Source: Streptomyces lonarensis (GTDB lineage Bacteria; Actinomycetota; Actinomycetes; Streptomycetales; Streptomycetaceae). From it: a DNA stretch of 34,539 nucleotides. The DNA lies in the NCBI RefSeq assembly GCF_012033735.1, contig NZ_JAAVJD010000034.1, positions 1-34,539 of the forward strand, written 5' to 3'. Below the pieces are notes generated by a model. That model was not told the DNA's origin and did not search any database. It worked only from the letters and a program-made list of their open reading frames with translations. Of the stretch, positions 7,991 through 15,086 are shown in pieces. Every line of letters starts with the position of its first letter. The first letter of the stretch is position 1. A program made the translations under genes and the position numbers.

Positions 7991-8401
7991 TCATCGCGGT
8001 GCGGAGGGAGGCGACGCCGGGCGGGCCCACGCCATCGTGAAGCAGCTGGGAACCGGAAGCACCCCTCCCCGACCGCGGAACGTCCGGGGAGAGGTCCCGA
8101 CGATGTCGCGGAACGTGCGGCTGAAGGTACCGGGGCTGTTGAAGCCGACCTCGAAGCAGATGTCGGTCACGCTGCGGTCGGTGTGGCGGAGCAGGAACAT
8201 CGCGCGCTCCACCCGCCGGCGTTGCAGGTAGCGGTGCGGGGTCTCGCCGAAGGTGGCCCGGAAGATCCGCGAGAAGTGCGCCGGGGAGATGTGGGCGAGC
8301 CGGGCGAGCGACGGCACGTCCAACGCCTGCGCGTAGTCGCGGTCCATCGCGTCCTTGACCCGGAGCATGCGACGGTTCGAGTCCTCCACTGCGCGGTTCA
8401 C
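7991..8401 (-). CDS. Short AraC-family transcriptional regulator
   Basis: A 136-aa protein that is essentially a lone AraC/XylS DNA-binding domain. The first helix-turn-helix is LDVPSLARLAHISPAHFSRIF (about 28-48) and the second is SVTDICFEVGFNSPGTFSRTF, followed by GTSPRTFR. There is no N-terminal ligand-binding domain, so any signal must come through the short N-terminus or another protein. The GTG start at 8401 is used because the domain begins soon after; its ribosome site is weak. The VOC protein gene directly downstream is the likely target and operon partner, an arrangement seen often in Streptomyces. Confidence 0.85.
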   Translation of the reverse strand: MNRAVEDSNRRMLRVKDAMDRDYAQALDVPSLARLAHISPAHFSRIFRATFGETPHRYLQRRRVERAMFLLRHTDRSVTDICFEVGFNSPGTFSRTFRDIVGTSPRTFRGRGGVLPVPSCFTMAWARPASPPSAPR

Positions 8402-8885
8402 GGTGCCATCCCATCATGGGCCACCGACAGCGGCGCGGCGTGCGGCGGTGGCCGGGCGCTGCGAGCCCCGCAGCCGCCCCACCGGCCGTCGCCGGGCACG
8501 ACACGCGTGCACCTCCGTTCCAGCGGCCGGCCGTCTCTGCGGGCCGTCCCGGGCGGCGACAGGGGCAGCCTCCCGGAGTCCGGCGGCCCGGGCGGTGGCC
8601 GCCGCTGCTCGGCGTGACGCCTCGGCACGACTCGGGAGCGGGTGGGCGGCGGCGCCCGTCGACGGGCGCTCCGTGGCGTGGCGCGTGGCCCCCACCCGCG
8701 GTCAGCCCCGGGAAACGCGTCCTGGCCCACCGGCGGGGGCGGCCGGCCGCGGGCTCGGGGCACGACGCTGCCCGCGCGGGCGCCCCCGGCGCGGGGACGG
8801 ACGCGGCCTGGTGGTGACAGTCCGCACCACAGCGTGCTGGGGTCTCCACGGAAGCACCACCGGTCAACCACATTGAGGGAGAAGT
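8402..8885. other. 484-base intergenic region with no supported gene
   Basis: It separates the divergent AraC and protease genes. Open frames occur on both strands but are of the Arg/Pro/Ala-rich type that GC-rich DNA generates by chance, with no recognisable domain. It must hold both promoters. A GAGGGAGA ribosome site sits just before the protease ATG. I see no clear -10/-35 pair or strong palindrome. Confidence 0.5.
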
Positions 8886-9713
8886 ATGTTCGCTCAGTCC
8901 CGGTCCCGACTCCGCTCGGCCCTCGGCTTACTCGCGGCGGGGCTCACGGCGGCCCTCGTCCTGTCCGCTCCCGCAGTGGCCGCAACCCCCGTGACCTCGG
9001 AACCCGCGGCGCCGCTCATCGTCGGCGGGACCCCCACCACCACCGACGAGCACCCCTACGTCATGCAGTTGGCCGGCGCCTCGGGTGTCCGCGTGCAGCG
9101 GTGCGGCGCCACCCTGGTGGCACCGACCAAGGCGGTCACCGCCGCCCACTGCGTCCACAACCTCGACCGGACCCGCTATCTGGTGGTGGGCGGCCGCACC
9201 GCGCGTCTCGGCCCCGAGGGGGTGGACCGCGAGATCAGCGACATCTGGATCAACCCCGCCTGGGACAGGGACACCAAGGCGGGGGACGTCGCCGTGCTCA
9301 CCCTCGCCGAGCCCATGCCGTTCGCCACCCTCCCGATCGCCGGCCCGACGGACGCCCATCTCTACGAGCCGGGAACGCCGTCGCACGTACTGGGCTGGGG
9401 CCGCACGGCGGAGGTCGGCAACGCGTCCACCGTGCTGCGGATCGCCGAGGTGCCGCTGGTGGCGGACGCCGCGTGCGAGGCGGCCTACGCCTCCCACACC
9501 TTCCAGGTGGACAGCGCGTCGATGGTCTGCGCCGGCCTGCCGGAGGGCGGGGTCGACGCCTGCCAGCTGGACAGCGGTGGCCCCCTGGTGGTGGACGGCG
9601 TTCTGGTGGGCGTCGTCTCCTGGGGCAACGGCTGCGCCCGACCGGACTTCCCCGGCGTCTACGTCCGCGTCTCGGCCTTCTCCGAGGCGCTGAGCGCCGA
9701 GATCGGCACCTGA
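8886..9713 (+). CDS. Secreted trypsin-like (S1 family) serine protease
   Basis: A 275-aa chymotrypsin-fold protease. An arginine-bearing n-region, hydrophobic core and AxA site (about 1-33, ending PAVAA) form a Sec-type signal peptide. A short propeptide precedes the mature-type start IVGG at 45-48. The catalytic triad is His88 (VTAAHC), Asp134 (GDVAVLTL) and Ser230 (DSGGPLV). Asp224, six residues before Ser230, occupies the trypsin S1 position 189, predicting Arg/Lys preference. Oddly, the residue two before the catalytic Ser is Leu228 instead of the near-invariant Gly (chymotrypsin Gly193), which could disturb the oxyanion hole. Leu15 is encoded by TTA (8928-8930), the rare codon read by the bldA tRNA in Streptomyces. 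GAGGGAGA precedes the ATG. It stands alone and ends before a large palindrome. Confidence 0.92.
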   Translation: MFAQSRSRLRSALGLLAAGLTAALVLSAPAVAATPVTSEPAAPLIVGGTPTTTDEHPYVMQLAGASGVRVQRCGATLVAPTKAVTAAHCVHNLDRTRYLVVGGRTARLGPEGVDREISDIWINPAWDRDTKAGDVAVLTLAEPMPFATLPIAGPTDAHLYEPGTPSHVLGWGRTAEVGNASTVLRIAEVPLVADAACEAAYASHTFQVDSASMVCAGLPEGGVDACQLDSGGPLVVDGVLVGVVSWGNGCARPDFPGVYVRVSAFSEALSAEIGT

Positions 9714-9740
9714 CCCGCCCCGGGACCCCGGGGCTCGCAG

Positions 9741-9780
9741 CCCCGATCCGCAGTGGGCGGCCGCCCACTGCGGATCGGGG
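9741..9780. terminator. Perfect 40-bp palindrome after the protease gene
   Basis: Two 20-base arms are exact reverse complements with no spacer, starting 28 bases after the protease stop. In RNA this would fold into a very stable hairpin, so intrinsic termination of the protease transcript is the simplest role. It also insulates the following operon. Confidence 0.75.
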
Positions 9781-9893
9781 TGCGTGGGACGGCCCGCCAG
9801 GGGCAGCCGCAGACGAAGCGCGTGGCCAACTGCGCTGCGGACGTGCGGCCTTCATGGGCGCACACCGCACCGGACCACCCGGGCGGCGGGTAG

Positions 9894-9917
9894 ATACCGC
9901 GTATACATACGCGGTAT
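9894..9917. promoter_or_regulatory. Perfect inverted repeat (operator candidate) upstream of the TPR-prenyltransferase operon
   Basis: Arms ATACCGCGTAT (9894-9904) and ATACGCGGTAT (9907-9917) are exact reverse complements separated by AC. The element is A+T-rich for this window and lies 57 bases before the TPR start. Possible -10 hexamers TATACA (9902-9907) and TATAAA (9915-9920) overlap it, so a bound dimer would block RNA polymerase. The size and symmetry suit a TetR- or GntR-type repressor, but no such gene is adjacent. Confidence 0.65.
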
Positions 9918-9974
9918 AAAGGCTGTGCCGGAGGTTCTCCTCCGGCTACCGATGCCTCCGGCCGAAAGGACTCG

Positions 9975-11030
9975 ATGTACGGCAAGGCCTTCGCCCCCGA
10001 GTACCAGGGCGCCCTCACCGCCCTGTCCGTCAACTCCTCCCTCCCCGACGTCCTGGCCGCGGCCACCGAGCAGTTGGCGGCGGCCCGCCGTGCCGGCTCT
10101 CCCCTGGAGACGGCCCGTGCCGGACTCGCCGCCGCCGAGGCCTACCGGCGACTGGGACGGACCGAGGAGGCGGAGAGCGCCTGGAAGGACTCCTACCGCA
10201 CCGCCCGGTCCGCCGGGGACGCCGGCGCCATGGCATGGGCGCTGTGGAGCGGCGGCACCCTCGCCCGGCAGTGCGGGCGGCTCCCCCTCGCCCGGCGGCT
10301 GCTGGGGCTCGCCGCCGACCTCGGTGAACGCGGCGGCGACGTCGTGGCCCGCGGCTACTCCTTGGCGGGCATGGCGGAGACCGGACGCATCCAGGGCGAC
10401 TACGAGGCGGTGCGCCGCCTCCACGAGCAGCTCCTCGCGGAGGCCCGCCGCAGAGGCGAGGCCCGCCACACCGTCTGGGCCCTGGAGGGGCTAGCCCAGA
10501 TACACCGCAACACCGGCGACCTGGACAGCGCGCACCGGCTGTTCGCCGAGGCCGCGGCCATCGCGGCCGACGCCGAGGACCGGCGGGGCCACGCCTGGGC
10601 GCTGCGCGGGTTGGCGGACGTGGTGTCGGTCCGGGACGGGGACGCGGACCAGGCGCTCGCCCTGCTGGCCGAGGCAGAGCGGAGCTGCCGCACGATGAAC
10701 CTGCGCAGCGCGTTGGCCTACAACCACAAGATGCAGGGCAACGTGCGGTACCGGGCGGGCCGGTTCGCGGAGGCCCGCGACTCCTACGCCCAGGCGTGGG
10801 AGGAGTTCCGCGCCATGAACGAGCCCCGCGGTGAGGCGCTGGCACGACTCGGTCTCGCGAAGTCCCGCGCCCACCTGGGCCGCGACGCGGACAAGACCGC
10901 CGCCGAACTGGACGAGCTGGCCGAGACCATGGAGCGCATGGGCCTCCGCCACGCGCTGGAGATGGTGCGGCGGGCGCGCGCCGAACTCGGCCCGGCGGGG
11001 GCGGCGCGCCCGCTGGAGGTCGCCCCGTGA
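9975..11030 (+). CDS. Tetratricopeptide-repeat protein
   Basis: A 351-aa, almost wholly helical protein built of successive TPR-like helix pairs from about residue 35 to 330. Examples are ARAGLAAAEAYRRLGRTEEAESAW, LEGLAQIHRNTGDLDSAHRLF, YNHKMQGNVRYRAGRFAEARDSY and ARLGLAKSRAHLG. TPR proteins act as protein-binding scaffolds; there is no DNA-binding, signal-peptide or membrane segment here. AAGGA at 9966-9970 precedes the ATG. The stop codon overlaps the GTG of the polyprenyl synthase gene (GTGA at 11027-11030), so the proteins are translated together and may bind each other. The perfect inverted repeat upstream probably controls both. No named family beyond TPR is recognised. Confidence 0.82.
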   Translation: MYGKAFAPEYQGALTALSVNSSLPDVLAAATEQLAAARRAGSPLETARAGLAAAEAYRRLGRTEEAESAWKDSYRTARSAGDAGAMAWALWSGGTLARQCGRLPLARRLLGLAADLGERGGDVVARGYSLAGMAETGRIQGDYEAVRRLHEQLLAEARRRGEARHTVWALEGLAQIHRNTGDLDSAHRLFAEAAAIAADAEDRRGHAWALRGLADVVSVRDGDADQALALLAEAERSCRTMNLRSALAYNHKMQGNVRYRAGRFAEARDSYAQAWEEFRAMNEPRGEALARLGLAKSRAHLGRDADKTAAELDELAETMERMGLRHALEMVRRARAELGPAGAARPLEVAP

Positions 11031-12112
11031 CTGCGGGCGGTTCGGCGCTCCGCGACATCGTCCGCGCCAGGCCGTCGGAAGAGGTCGAGCCCGCCCGGGA
11101 TGCGGCCGCCCTGCTGGAGAGCTGTCGGCAGCAGGTCCGGCCGGATCTCGAGGCGGCCGTGGGGACACTGCATCCGTGGCTGGCCGAGATGGCCGGTTAC
11201 GCGTTCGGCTGGTGCGAGGTGGGCGGAGCCGTGAGCACCGGCGGCGAGGGGGGCAAGGGGGTGCGGCAGGCGCTGGCCCTGCTGGGTGCCGAGGCCGCGG
11301 GCTCGCCCGCGCGCCACGGGGTGCCGGCCGCCGTCGCGGTCGAGCTGGTCCACGTCTTCTCGCTGCTCCACGACGACGTGATGGACGGCGACGCCGTCCG
11401 GCGGCGACGCCCGACCGTGTGGCGCGCCTACGGGACCGGACCCGCCGTGCTGGCCGGTGACGGACTCTTCGCGCTGGCGGTGGAGACGCTGGCGCACGCG
11501 GGCAGCCCCGCGCGGGGGTCGCGGGCGGTGCGGCTGCTGTCGGGGGCACTGGGAGACCTGGTGCGGGGGCAGGCGGACGACCTGCTGTTCTCCTCCCGGC
11601 CGTGGGCGGGCGAGCAGCAGGTCCGCCCCGCGGAGTACCGCGCGATGGTGGAGGGCAAGACCGGTGCGCTCCTCGGCTGCGCGGCCGCCACGGGCGCGAC
11701 CCTGGCGGGAGCCGCACCGACCGCGGTCGCGGCGCTGGACCGGGCGGGCCGCAGTCTGGGGGTGGCGTTCCAGCTCGCCGACGACGTGCTCGGCCTGTGG
11801 GGGGATCCGGCTCTCACCGGGAAGCCCGTCCACAACGATCTGCGGGAGCGGCGCAAGACCTATCCGGTACTCGCTGCCCTGCGCTCCGCGACGCCCGCCG
11901 GACGGGCGCTGCGGGTGCTCCTGGAACAGGACGGCGATCCCGCGCAGGCCGCGGAACTGGTGGAGGAGGCAGGCGGCAGGGCCGCCACGCTGGCGGAGGC
12001 CGACCGGCACCTCGCGGCGGCGCACTCGGCGCTTGCCGAGCACCCGCCGGCGCCCGGGGCCGTGGCGGGGCTGACAGCGCTGGCCGAGTTCGCGGTCCGA
12101 CGGCACCGCTGA
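11027..12112 (+). CDS. Polyprenyl (isoprenyl) diphosphate synthase
   Basis: A 361-aa all-helical trans-prenyltransferase that condenses allylic diphosphates with isopentenyl diphosphate. The first Asp-rich motif is LLHDDVMDGD with Asp116, Asp117 and Asp120; the second is FQLADDVLGLWGD with Asp252, Asp253 and Asp260. GGKGVRQAL at about 76-84 is the diphosphate-binding GGKxxRP region with Gln in place of the usual Pro. The ~50-residue polar N-terminal extension followed by AGYAFGWCEVGG resembles the polyprenyl transferase group annotated elsewhere as family 2 encapsulin cargo, but no encapsulin shell gene is in the window. Product chain length is uncertain (C15-C20 plausible). It is co-translated with the TPR gene and ends in tandem hairpins. 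No terpene cyclase or carotenoid gene is nearby. Confidence 0.87.
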   Translation: MTAGGSALRDIVRARPSEEVEPARDAAALLESCRQQVRPDLEAAVGTLHPWLAEMAGYAFGWCEVGGAVSTGGEGGKGVRQALALLGAEAAGSPARHGVPAAVAVELVHVFSLLHDDVMDGDAVRRRRPTVWRAYGTGPAVLAGDGLFALAVETLAHAGSPARGSRAVRLLSGALGDLVRGQADDLLFSSRPWAGEQQVRPAEYRAMVEGKTGALLGCAAATGATLAGAAPTAVAALDRAGRSLGVAFQLADDVLGLWGDPALTGKPVHNDLRERRKTYPVLAALRSATPAGRALRVLLEQDGDPAQAAELVEEAGGRAATLAEADRHLAAAHSALAEHPPAPGAVAGLTALAEFAVRRHR

Positions 12113-12130
12113 CCGCGATGCCCCTGCCGC

Positions 12131-12175
12131 GGTGGGTCAGCCGCGCCGCCGTTCCGACGGCGCGGTTGACCCACC
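12131..12175. terminator. First hairpin after the prenyltransferase gene
   Basis: 18-base arms (12131-12148 and 12158-12175) pair fully in RNA apart from one G-U wobble, with a 9-base loop, beginning 19 bases after the stop codon. It is a strong intrinsic terminator of the TPR-prenyltransferase operon. Confidence 0.75.
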
Positions 12176-12189
12176 GGCTTCCGGCTCCT

Positions 12190-12225
12190 ACCGGCCCGGC
12201 CCGCGTGCCAGCGGGCCGGGCCGGT
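12190..12225. terminator. Second, tandem hairpin after the prenyltransferase gene
   Basis: Perfect 15-bp GC arms (12190-12204 and 12211-12225) around a 6-base loop follow the first hairpin by 14 bases. The tandem arrangement suggests that read-through into the downstream ATPase gene is strongly blocked. Confidence 0.7.
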
Positions 12226-12375
12226 CCCGCGCGGGGCGCGACCGGTGGCCGAGGGCTCTACCAGGCGCCCGCTTCGACCGGGTAAGAGGGGTGTTGCGCG
12301 CGCGGCACGGCCGCGGTGGCGCGAATGGGCACGGGGTCCAGGAGTGTTGTCCCGACGTTGGGGCATGCGGGACTG

Positions 12376-12861
12376 ATGATGATGGAACGCCCACGGAAAG
12401 CGAGTGGCCCCTTGCCGGAGACGCCGGGCAAGCCAGGCCGCACGGACACGGGAGGGCAGCCGGTCAGCGCATGCGCCGCCTATGAGGGCAGCGAGGAGCT
12501 CGGGGAGGCCCGGGCGCTCGCGGAGCAGTTCCTCGACGCCGTCCGGACCAGCGGCGGGGTCGAGGTCGGCGCGGACGCCCGCATGATGCTCCCCCTGGTC
12601 GTCAGCGAGCTGGTCACCAACGTCCGGCGGCACGCTCCCGGCCCGCACATGCTGGAGCTGGAGCTGGTGGCCGAGTGCGCGCGGGTGAGCGTGTGGGACA
12701 CCGACCCGGCTCTCCCGGTGATCCGGGAGAAGGACCCCCGCCGTATCGGCGGTCACGGGCTGGAGATCGTCACCGCCGTCTGCACCGGGTTCGAGATGCA
12801 CCGGGAGCTGGTCGGGAAGCGACTCACCGCCGTCCTGCCGCTGAACGACCGCGCGGTCTGA
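12376..12861 (+). CDS. Anti-sigma-type HATPase (SpoIIAB/RsbW-like) protein
   Basis: A 161-aa GHKL ATPase-domain protein of the short Streptomyces regulatory type. The N-box is VVSELVTNVRRHAPG (Glu78 and Asn82), the G1 region is VSVWDTDPALP, and the G2 region is RRIGGHGLEIV. Such proteins bind a sigma factor, or bind and phosphorylate a STAS protein, though many Streptomyces members have no known partner. Three consecutive in-frame ATG codons (12376, 12379, 12382) open the frame; the first is used, and an ATG at 12316 is less likely. The ~35 residues before the domain look disordered. A STAS antagonist gene follows 342 bases downstream on the same strand, a plausible partner. Confidence 0.82.
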   Translation: MMMERPRKASGPLPETPGKPGRTDTGGQPVSACAAYEGSEELGEARALAEQFLDAVRTSGGVEVGADARMMLPLVVSELVTNVRRHAPGPHMLELELVAECARVSVWDTDPALPVIREKDPRRIGGHGLEIVTAVCTGFEMHRELVGKRLTAVLPLNDRAV

Positions 12862-13203
12862 TCGGGCCCGGCCCGCCCCGACCGGCGCCGGCCCGCCGAA
12901 GCGGCCCCGCGGCAACGCGCTCCGCAGCGGGCGACCTCGCCACCGCGGCGAGGGCGTCGCACCCCGCGGCCGGGACACCGAGGCTTCCCCGGGCCCCACG
13001 GCCGAGCGGACCGGTCGCCCGCGGTAACGGCCGACGGCACGAACCGGATCACAGCGCGGCGGCGCCACCGGCCCGGGCACTCGGCCCCCGCGGTCGACGG
13101 ATGCGCCGTACCACGACGGCTCCACCGCTCCGCACTTGAAGAACAGGAAAGACGTGACCTTCACGAGACCGAACATTTCGGCCCGGGCTGGGAGGATTCG
13201 AGG
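12862..13203. other. 342-base gap between the ATPase and STAS genes
   Basis: No gene is supported. A 7-bp-stem hairpin (12935-12953, CCTCGCC paired with GGCGAGG) could terminate the ATPase transcript. The last 60 bases, from about 13135, are less GC-rich and end with GGAGG at 13191-13195, so the STAS gene probably has its own promoter here. No clear -35/-10 pair was identified. Confidence 0.45.
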
Positions 13204-13572
13204 ATGATCCCCCCACAAGCCGCCGTGGTGAGCACGGCGGAAAGTTCCGGCATCTTCACCGTCGCGGTCAGCGGCGAGGTGGACGTCGACGCCGTCGGAC
13301 CGTTCGAGGAGGCGCTGGCGACGGCGCTGCGCTCGACGGCGCACTGCACGATCGTCGACATCTCGGGCCTCACTTTCGCCGACTCCACGCTGCTCGGCCT
13401 GCTGCTCTCGACCAAGGCCGCCCACGAGGACGCGGGGCGGCCCCTCGCCATCGCCGGACCGCTCAGGCCGTGGGCCACCCGGCTCTTCACCGTCACGGGC
13501 ACCGCCGAGTTCCTGCCGCTCGCCGACGACCTGGACGCGGCCCGGCAGCTGGCCGGCTGCGTCGGGAGCTGA
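13204..13572 (+). CDS. STAS-domain anti-sigma factor antagonist
   Basis: A 122-aa single STAS domain of the SpoIIAA/RsbV type: FTVAVSGEVDVDAVGPFEEAL, then TIVDISGLTFADSTLLGLLL with the phosphorylatable serine at Ser61 in the DST motif. Unphosphorylated forms bind an anti-sigma kinase and release its sigma factor; phosphorylation by the kinase switches this off and PP2C phosphatases restore it. GGAGG with 8-base spacing fixes the ATG at 13204. The HATPase upstream and the SpoIIE-type phosphatase at 181-1338 are candidate partners. No sigma factor gene is present in the window. Confidence 0.88.
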   Translation: MIPPQAAVVSTAESSGIFTVAVSGEVDVDAVGPFEEALATALRSTAHCTIVDISGLTFADSTLLGLLLSTKAAHEDAGRPLAIAGPLRPWATRLFTVTGTAEFLPLADDLDAARQLAGCVGS

Positions 13573-13687
13573 CGGCCCGGGCCGGGCCCCCGTCCGCGGC
13601 CGGTTCTCCTCCACCGGGGCCAGGAGGCGTGAGAGCGGCTGCGCGCTGCCTCGGCACGGTCAACCGGCAGGGCATACGCTGACGCCC

Positions 13688-14287
13688 ATGGAGCAGGAGG
13701 ACGGGGAGCTCGACCGGCTGGTCCGCGGGCGCATCCGCGCGCTCCGGGTGGCGCAGGGCTGGTCGCTGGACGATCTCGCCGCGCGGACCCGGCTGAGCCA
13801 GTCGACGCTGAGCAGGATCGAGACCGGGGGACGCCGGCTCACGCTGGACCAGCTCGCGACCCTGGCGCGGGCCCTCGACACCACGCTGGACCAGTTGGTG
13901 GAGCGCGACACCGCCGACGTGGTCGCCAATCCGGTCCATGACGCGCCGCACGGGCTGCTGCGCTGGACGCTCCGCGCGGAGCCCGGCACCACGGTGGTGC
14001 GGCAGCGACTGACGGACCCGCCGCCCGGCAACCCGGCACGGATGCGGGCCCACCCCGGGCACGAATGGCTCGTGGTGCTGTCGGGGACGGCGCTGCTGCT
14101 GCTCGGTGAGCGGCGGTTCCGGGTGGAAACCGATCAGGCGGCCGAGTTCCCCACGATGCTGCCGCACGCGATCGGGGCGGTCGGGGGCCCCTGCGAGATC
14201 CTGGGCATCTTCGACCGCGACGCCCGGCGCGGGCACCAGCGCCGCCCCGGTGACGATCGGCAGGCCGCTGGGCCGCCGGTCCTCTGA
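13688..14287 (+). CDS. XRE-family regulator with C-terminal cupin domain
   Basis: A 199-aa regulator. An XRE helix-turn-helix occupies about residues 10-70 (RIRALRVAQGWSLDDLAART, LSQSTLSRIETGGRRLTLDQL). A cupin_2 barrel follows at about 95-180 (PARMRAHPGHEWLVVLSGTALLLLGERRF, then EFPTMLPHAIGAVGGPCEIL), a potential small-molecule sensor. The usual second cupin motif appears as MLPHAIGA. The C-terminal ~25 residues are polar and probably disordered. Proteins of this architecture regulate adjacent metabolic or efflux genes, but here the neighbours are the STAS gene upstream and a convergent MerR gene 31 bases away, so no target is evident. Confidence 0.87.
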   Translation: MEQEDGELDRLVRGRIRALRVAQGWSLDDLAARTRLSQSTLSRIETGGRRLTLDQLATLARALDTTLDQLVERDTADVVANPVHDAPHGLLRWTLRAEPGTTVVRQRLTDPPPGNPARMRAHPGHEWLVVLSGTALLLLGERRFRVETDQAAEFPTMLPHAIGAVGGPCEILGIFDRDARRGHQRRPGDDRQAAGPPVL

Positions 14288-14318
14288 GGAGCTTCGCCGC
14301 CCCGCTCGGCGGTCTCGC

Positions 14319-15086
14319 TCAGCCGGCGGGGTCGAGGAGTTCGGCAAGTCGGTGCAGCGCCCTGCGCTGCTGGTCGTTGAGCAGGTCGTCCGTGTGGCGC
14401 CCGAGCATGTCCGCGGCGTCGCCGAGGTCCAGCGCTGATTCGGTGCCGCCCAGCTCGCCGATCTCGGGGCCGAGGGCCGCGGCGAACGTCTCGGCGAACG
14501 TCGCGATCTCCTCGTCGGTGGTGTGCGGCCCGAGGCGGGCGAAGCCGTCGCTGACGGCCGCCACCACCGGGAAGAGCGCGGGGCTGCTGAGCCGCTCGTA
14601 GAACCGGGCGAGGCCGGCCATCCCCTCCTCCCCCGCGAAGTGGGCGAGGAGGACCGACTGGTCGCGGTCGAGCCGGACCACATCGGCGGGGAGTCCCGCG
14701 GTGGCGAAGGCTGCGAGGAAGGGCGCCAGCTCGGGTGGGACGTCGGGCGCGGAGCGGTGCGCGCGCAGCAGGGCGATGACCTCCCGTTGGCGGGCGATCC
14801 GCGCCATGCGGTCGGCAAGTTCGCGGTCGAGGTCGTCGAGGAGATCGGCGGTGGTCCGGCCGCCGTCCTCACCGGCGTCGCCGTCGAGGATCTCGGGCAT
14901 CCGTTCCAGCGGTACCCCGAGCGCGGCGAGGCGTTTGACGCGCAGCACGCGCACCAGGTCGTGCACGTCGTAGTCGCGGTAGCCGTTGCTGTTGCGGTCG
15001 GGCTCGGCCAGCACTCCCACCTGGTGGTAGTGGCGCAGCGCGCGCACGGAGACGCCGGCCAGTCGGGCGAGTTCGCCGCTACGCAC
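14319..15086 (-). CDS. MerR-family regulator with C-terminal effector domain
   Basis: A 255-aa protein. Residues 1-70 form a MerR winged helix: MRSGELARLAGVSVRALRHYHQVGVLAE, then NGYRDYDVHDLVRVLRVKRLAALGVPLERM. A coiled dimerisation helix leads to a mostly helical C-terminal domain of about 130 residues with no cysteine motif for metals, suggesting an organic ligand. The GTG at 15086 overlaps the TAG of the upstream MFS gene by 8 bases, so the two form an operon with the transporter first. Such pairs usually have the MerR protein activate its own operon when the transported compound appears. Confidence 0.87.
   Translation of the reverse strand: MRSGELARLAGVSVRALRHYHQVGVLAEPDRNSNGYRDYDVHDLVRVLRVKRLAALGVPLERMPEILDGDAGEDGGRTTADLLDDLDRELADRMARIARQREVIALLRAHRSAPDVPPELAPFLAAFATAGLPADVVRLDRDQSVLLAHFAGEEGMAGLARFYERLSSPALFPVVAAVSDGFARLGPHTTDEEIATFAETFAAALGPEIGELGGTESALDLGDAADMLGRHTDDLLNDQQRRALHRLAELLDPAG

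Noticed and set aside
8398..8871. A 157-codon minus-strand frame in the AraC-protease gap
   Set aside because: Its composition is Arg/Pro/Gly-rich, no ribosome site or domain is visible, and it occupies the space needed for divergent promoters.
11027..12112. Complete encapsulin nanocompartment locus
   Set aside because: The synthase resembles encapsulin-cargo prenyltransferases, but no shell protein gene is present anywhere in the window.
12280..12285. GGGTAA as a SigB-type -10 box upstream of the HATPase gene
   Set aside because: No GTTT-like -35 element was found at the required spacing, so the hexamer alone is not evidence in GC-rich DNA.
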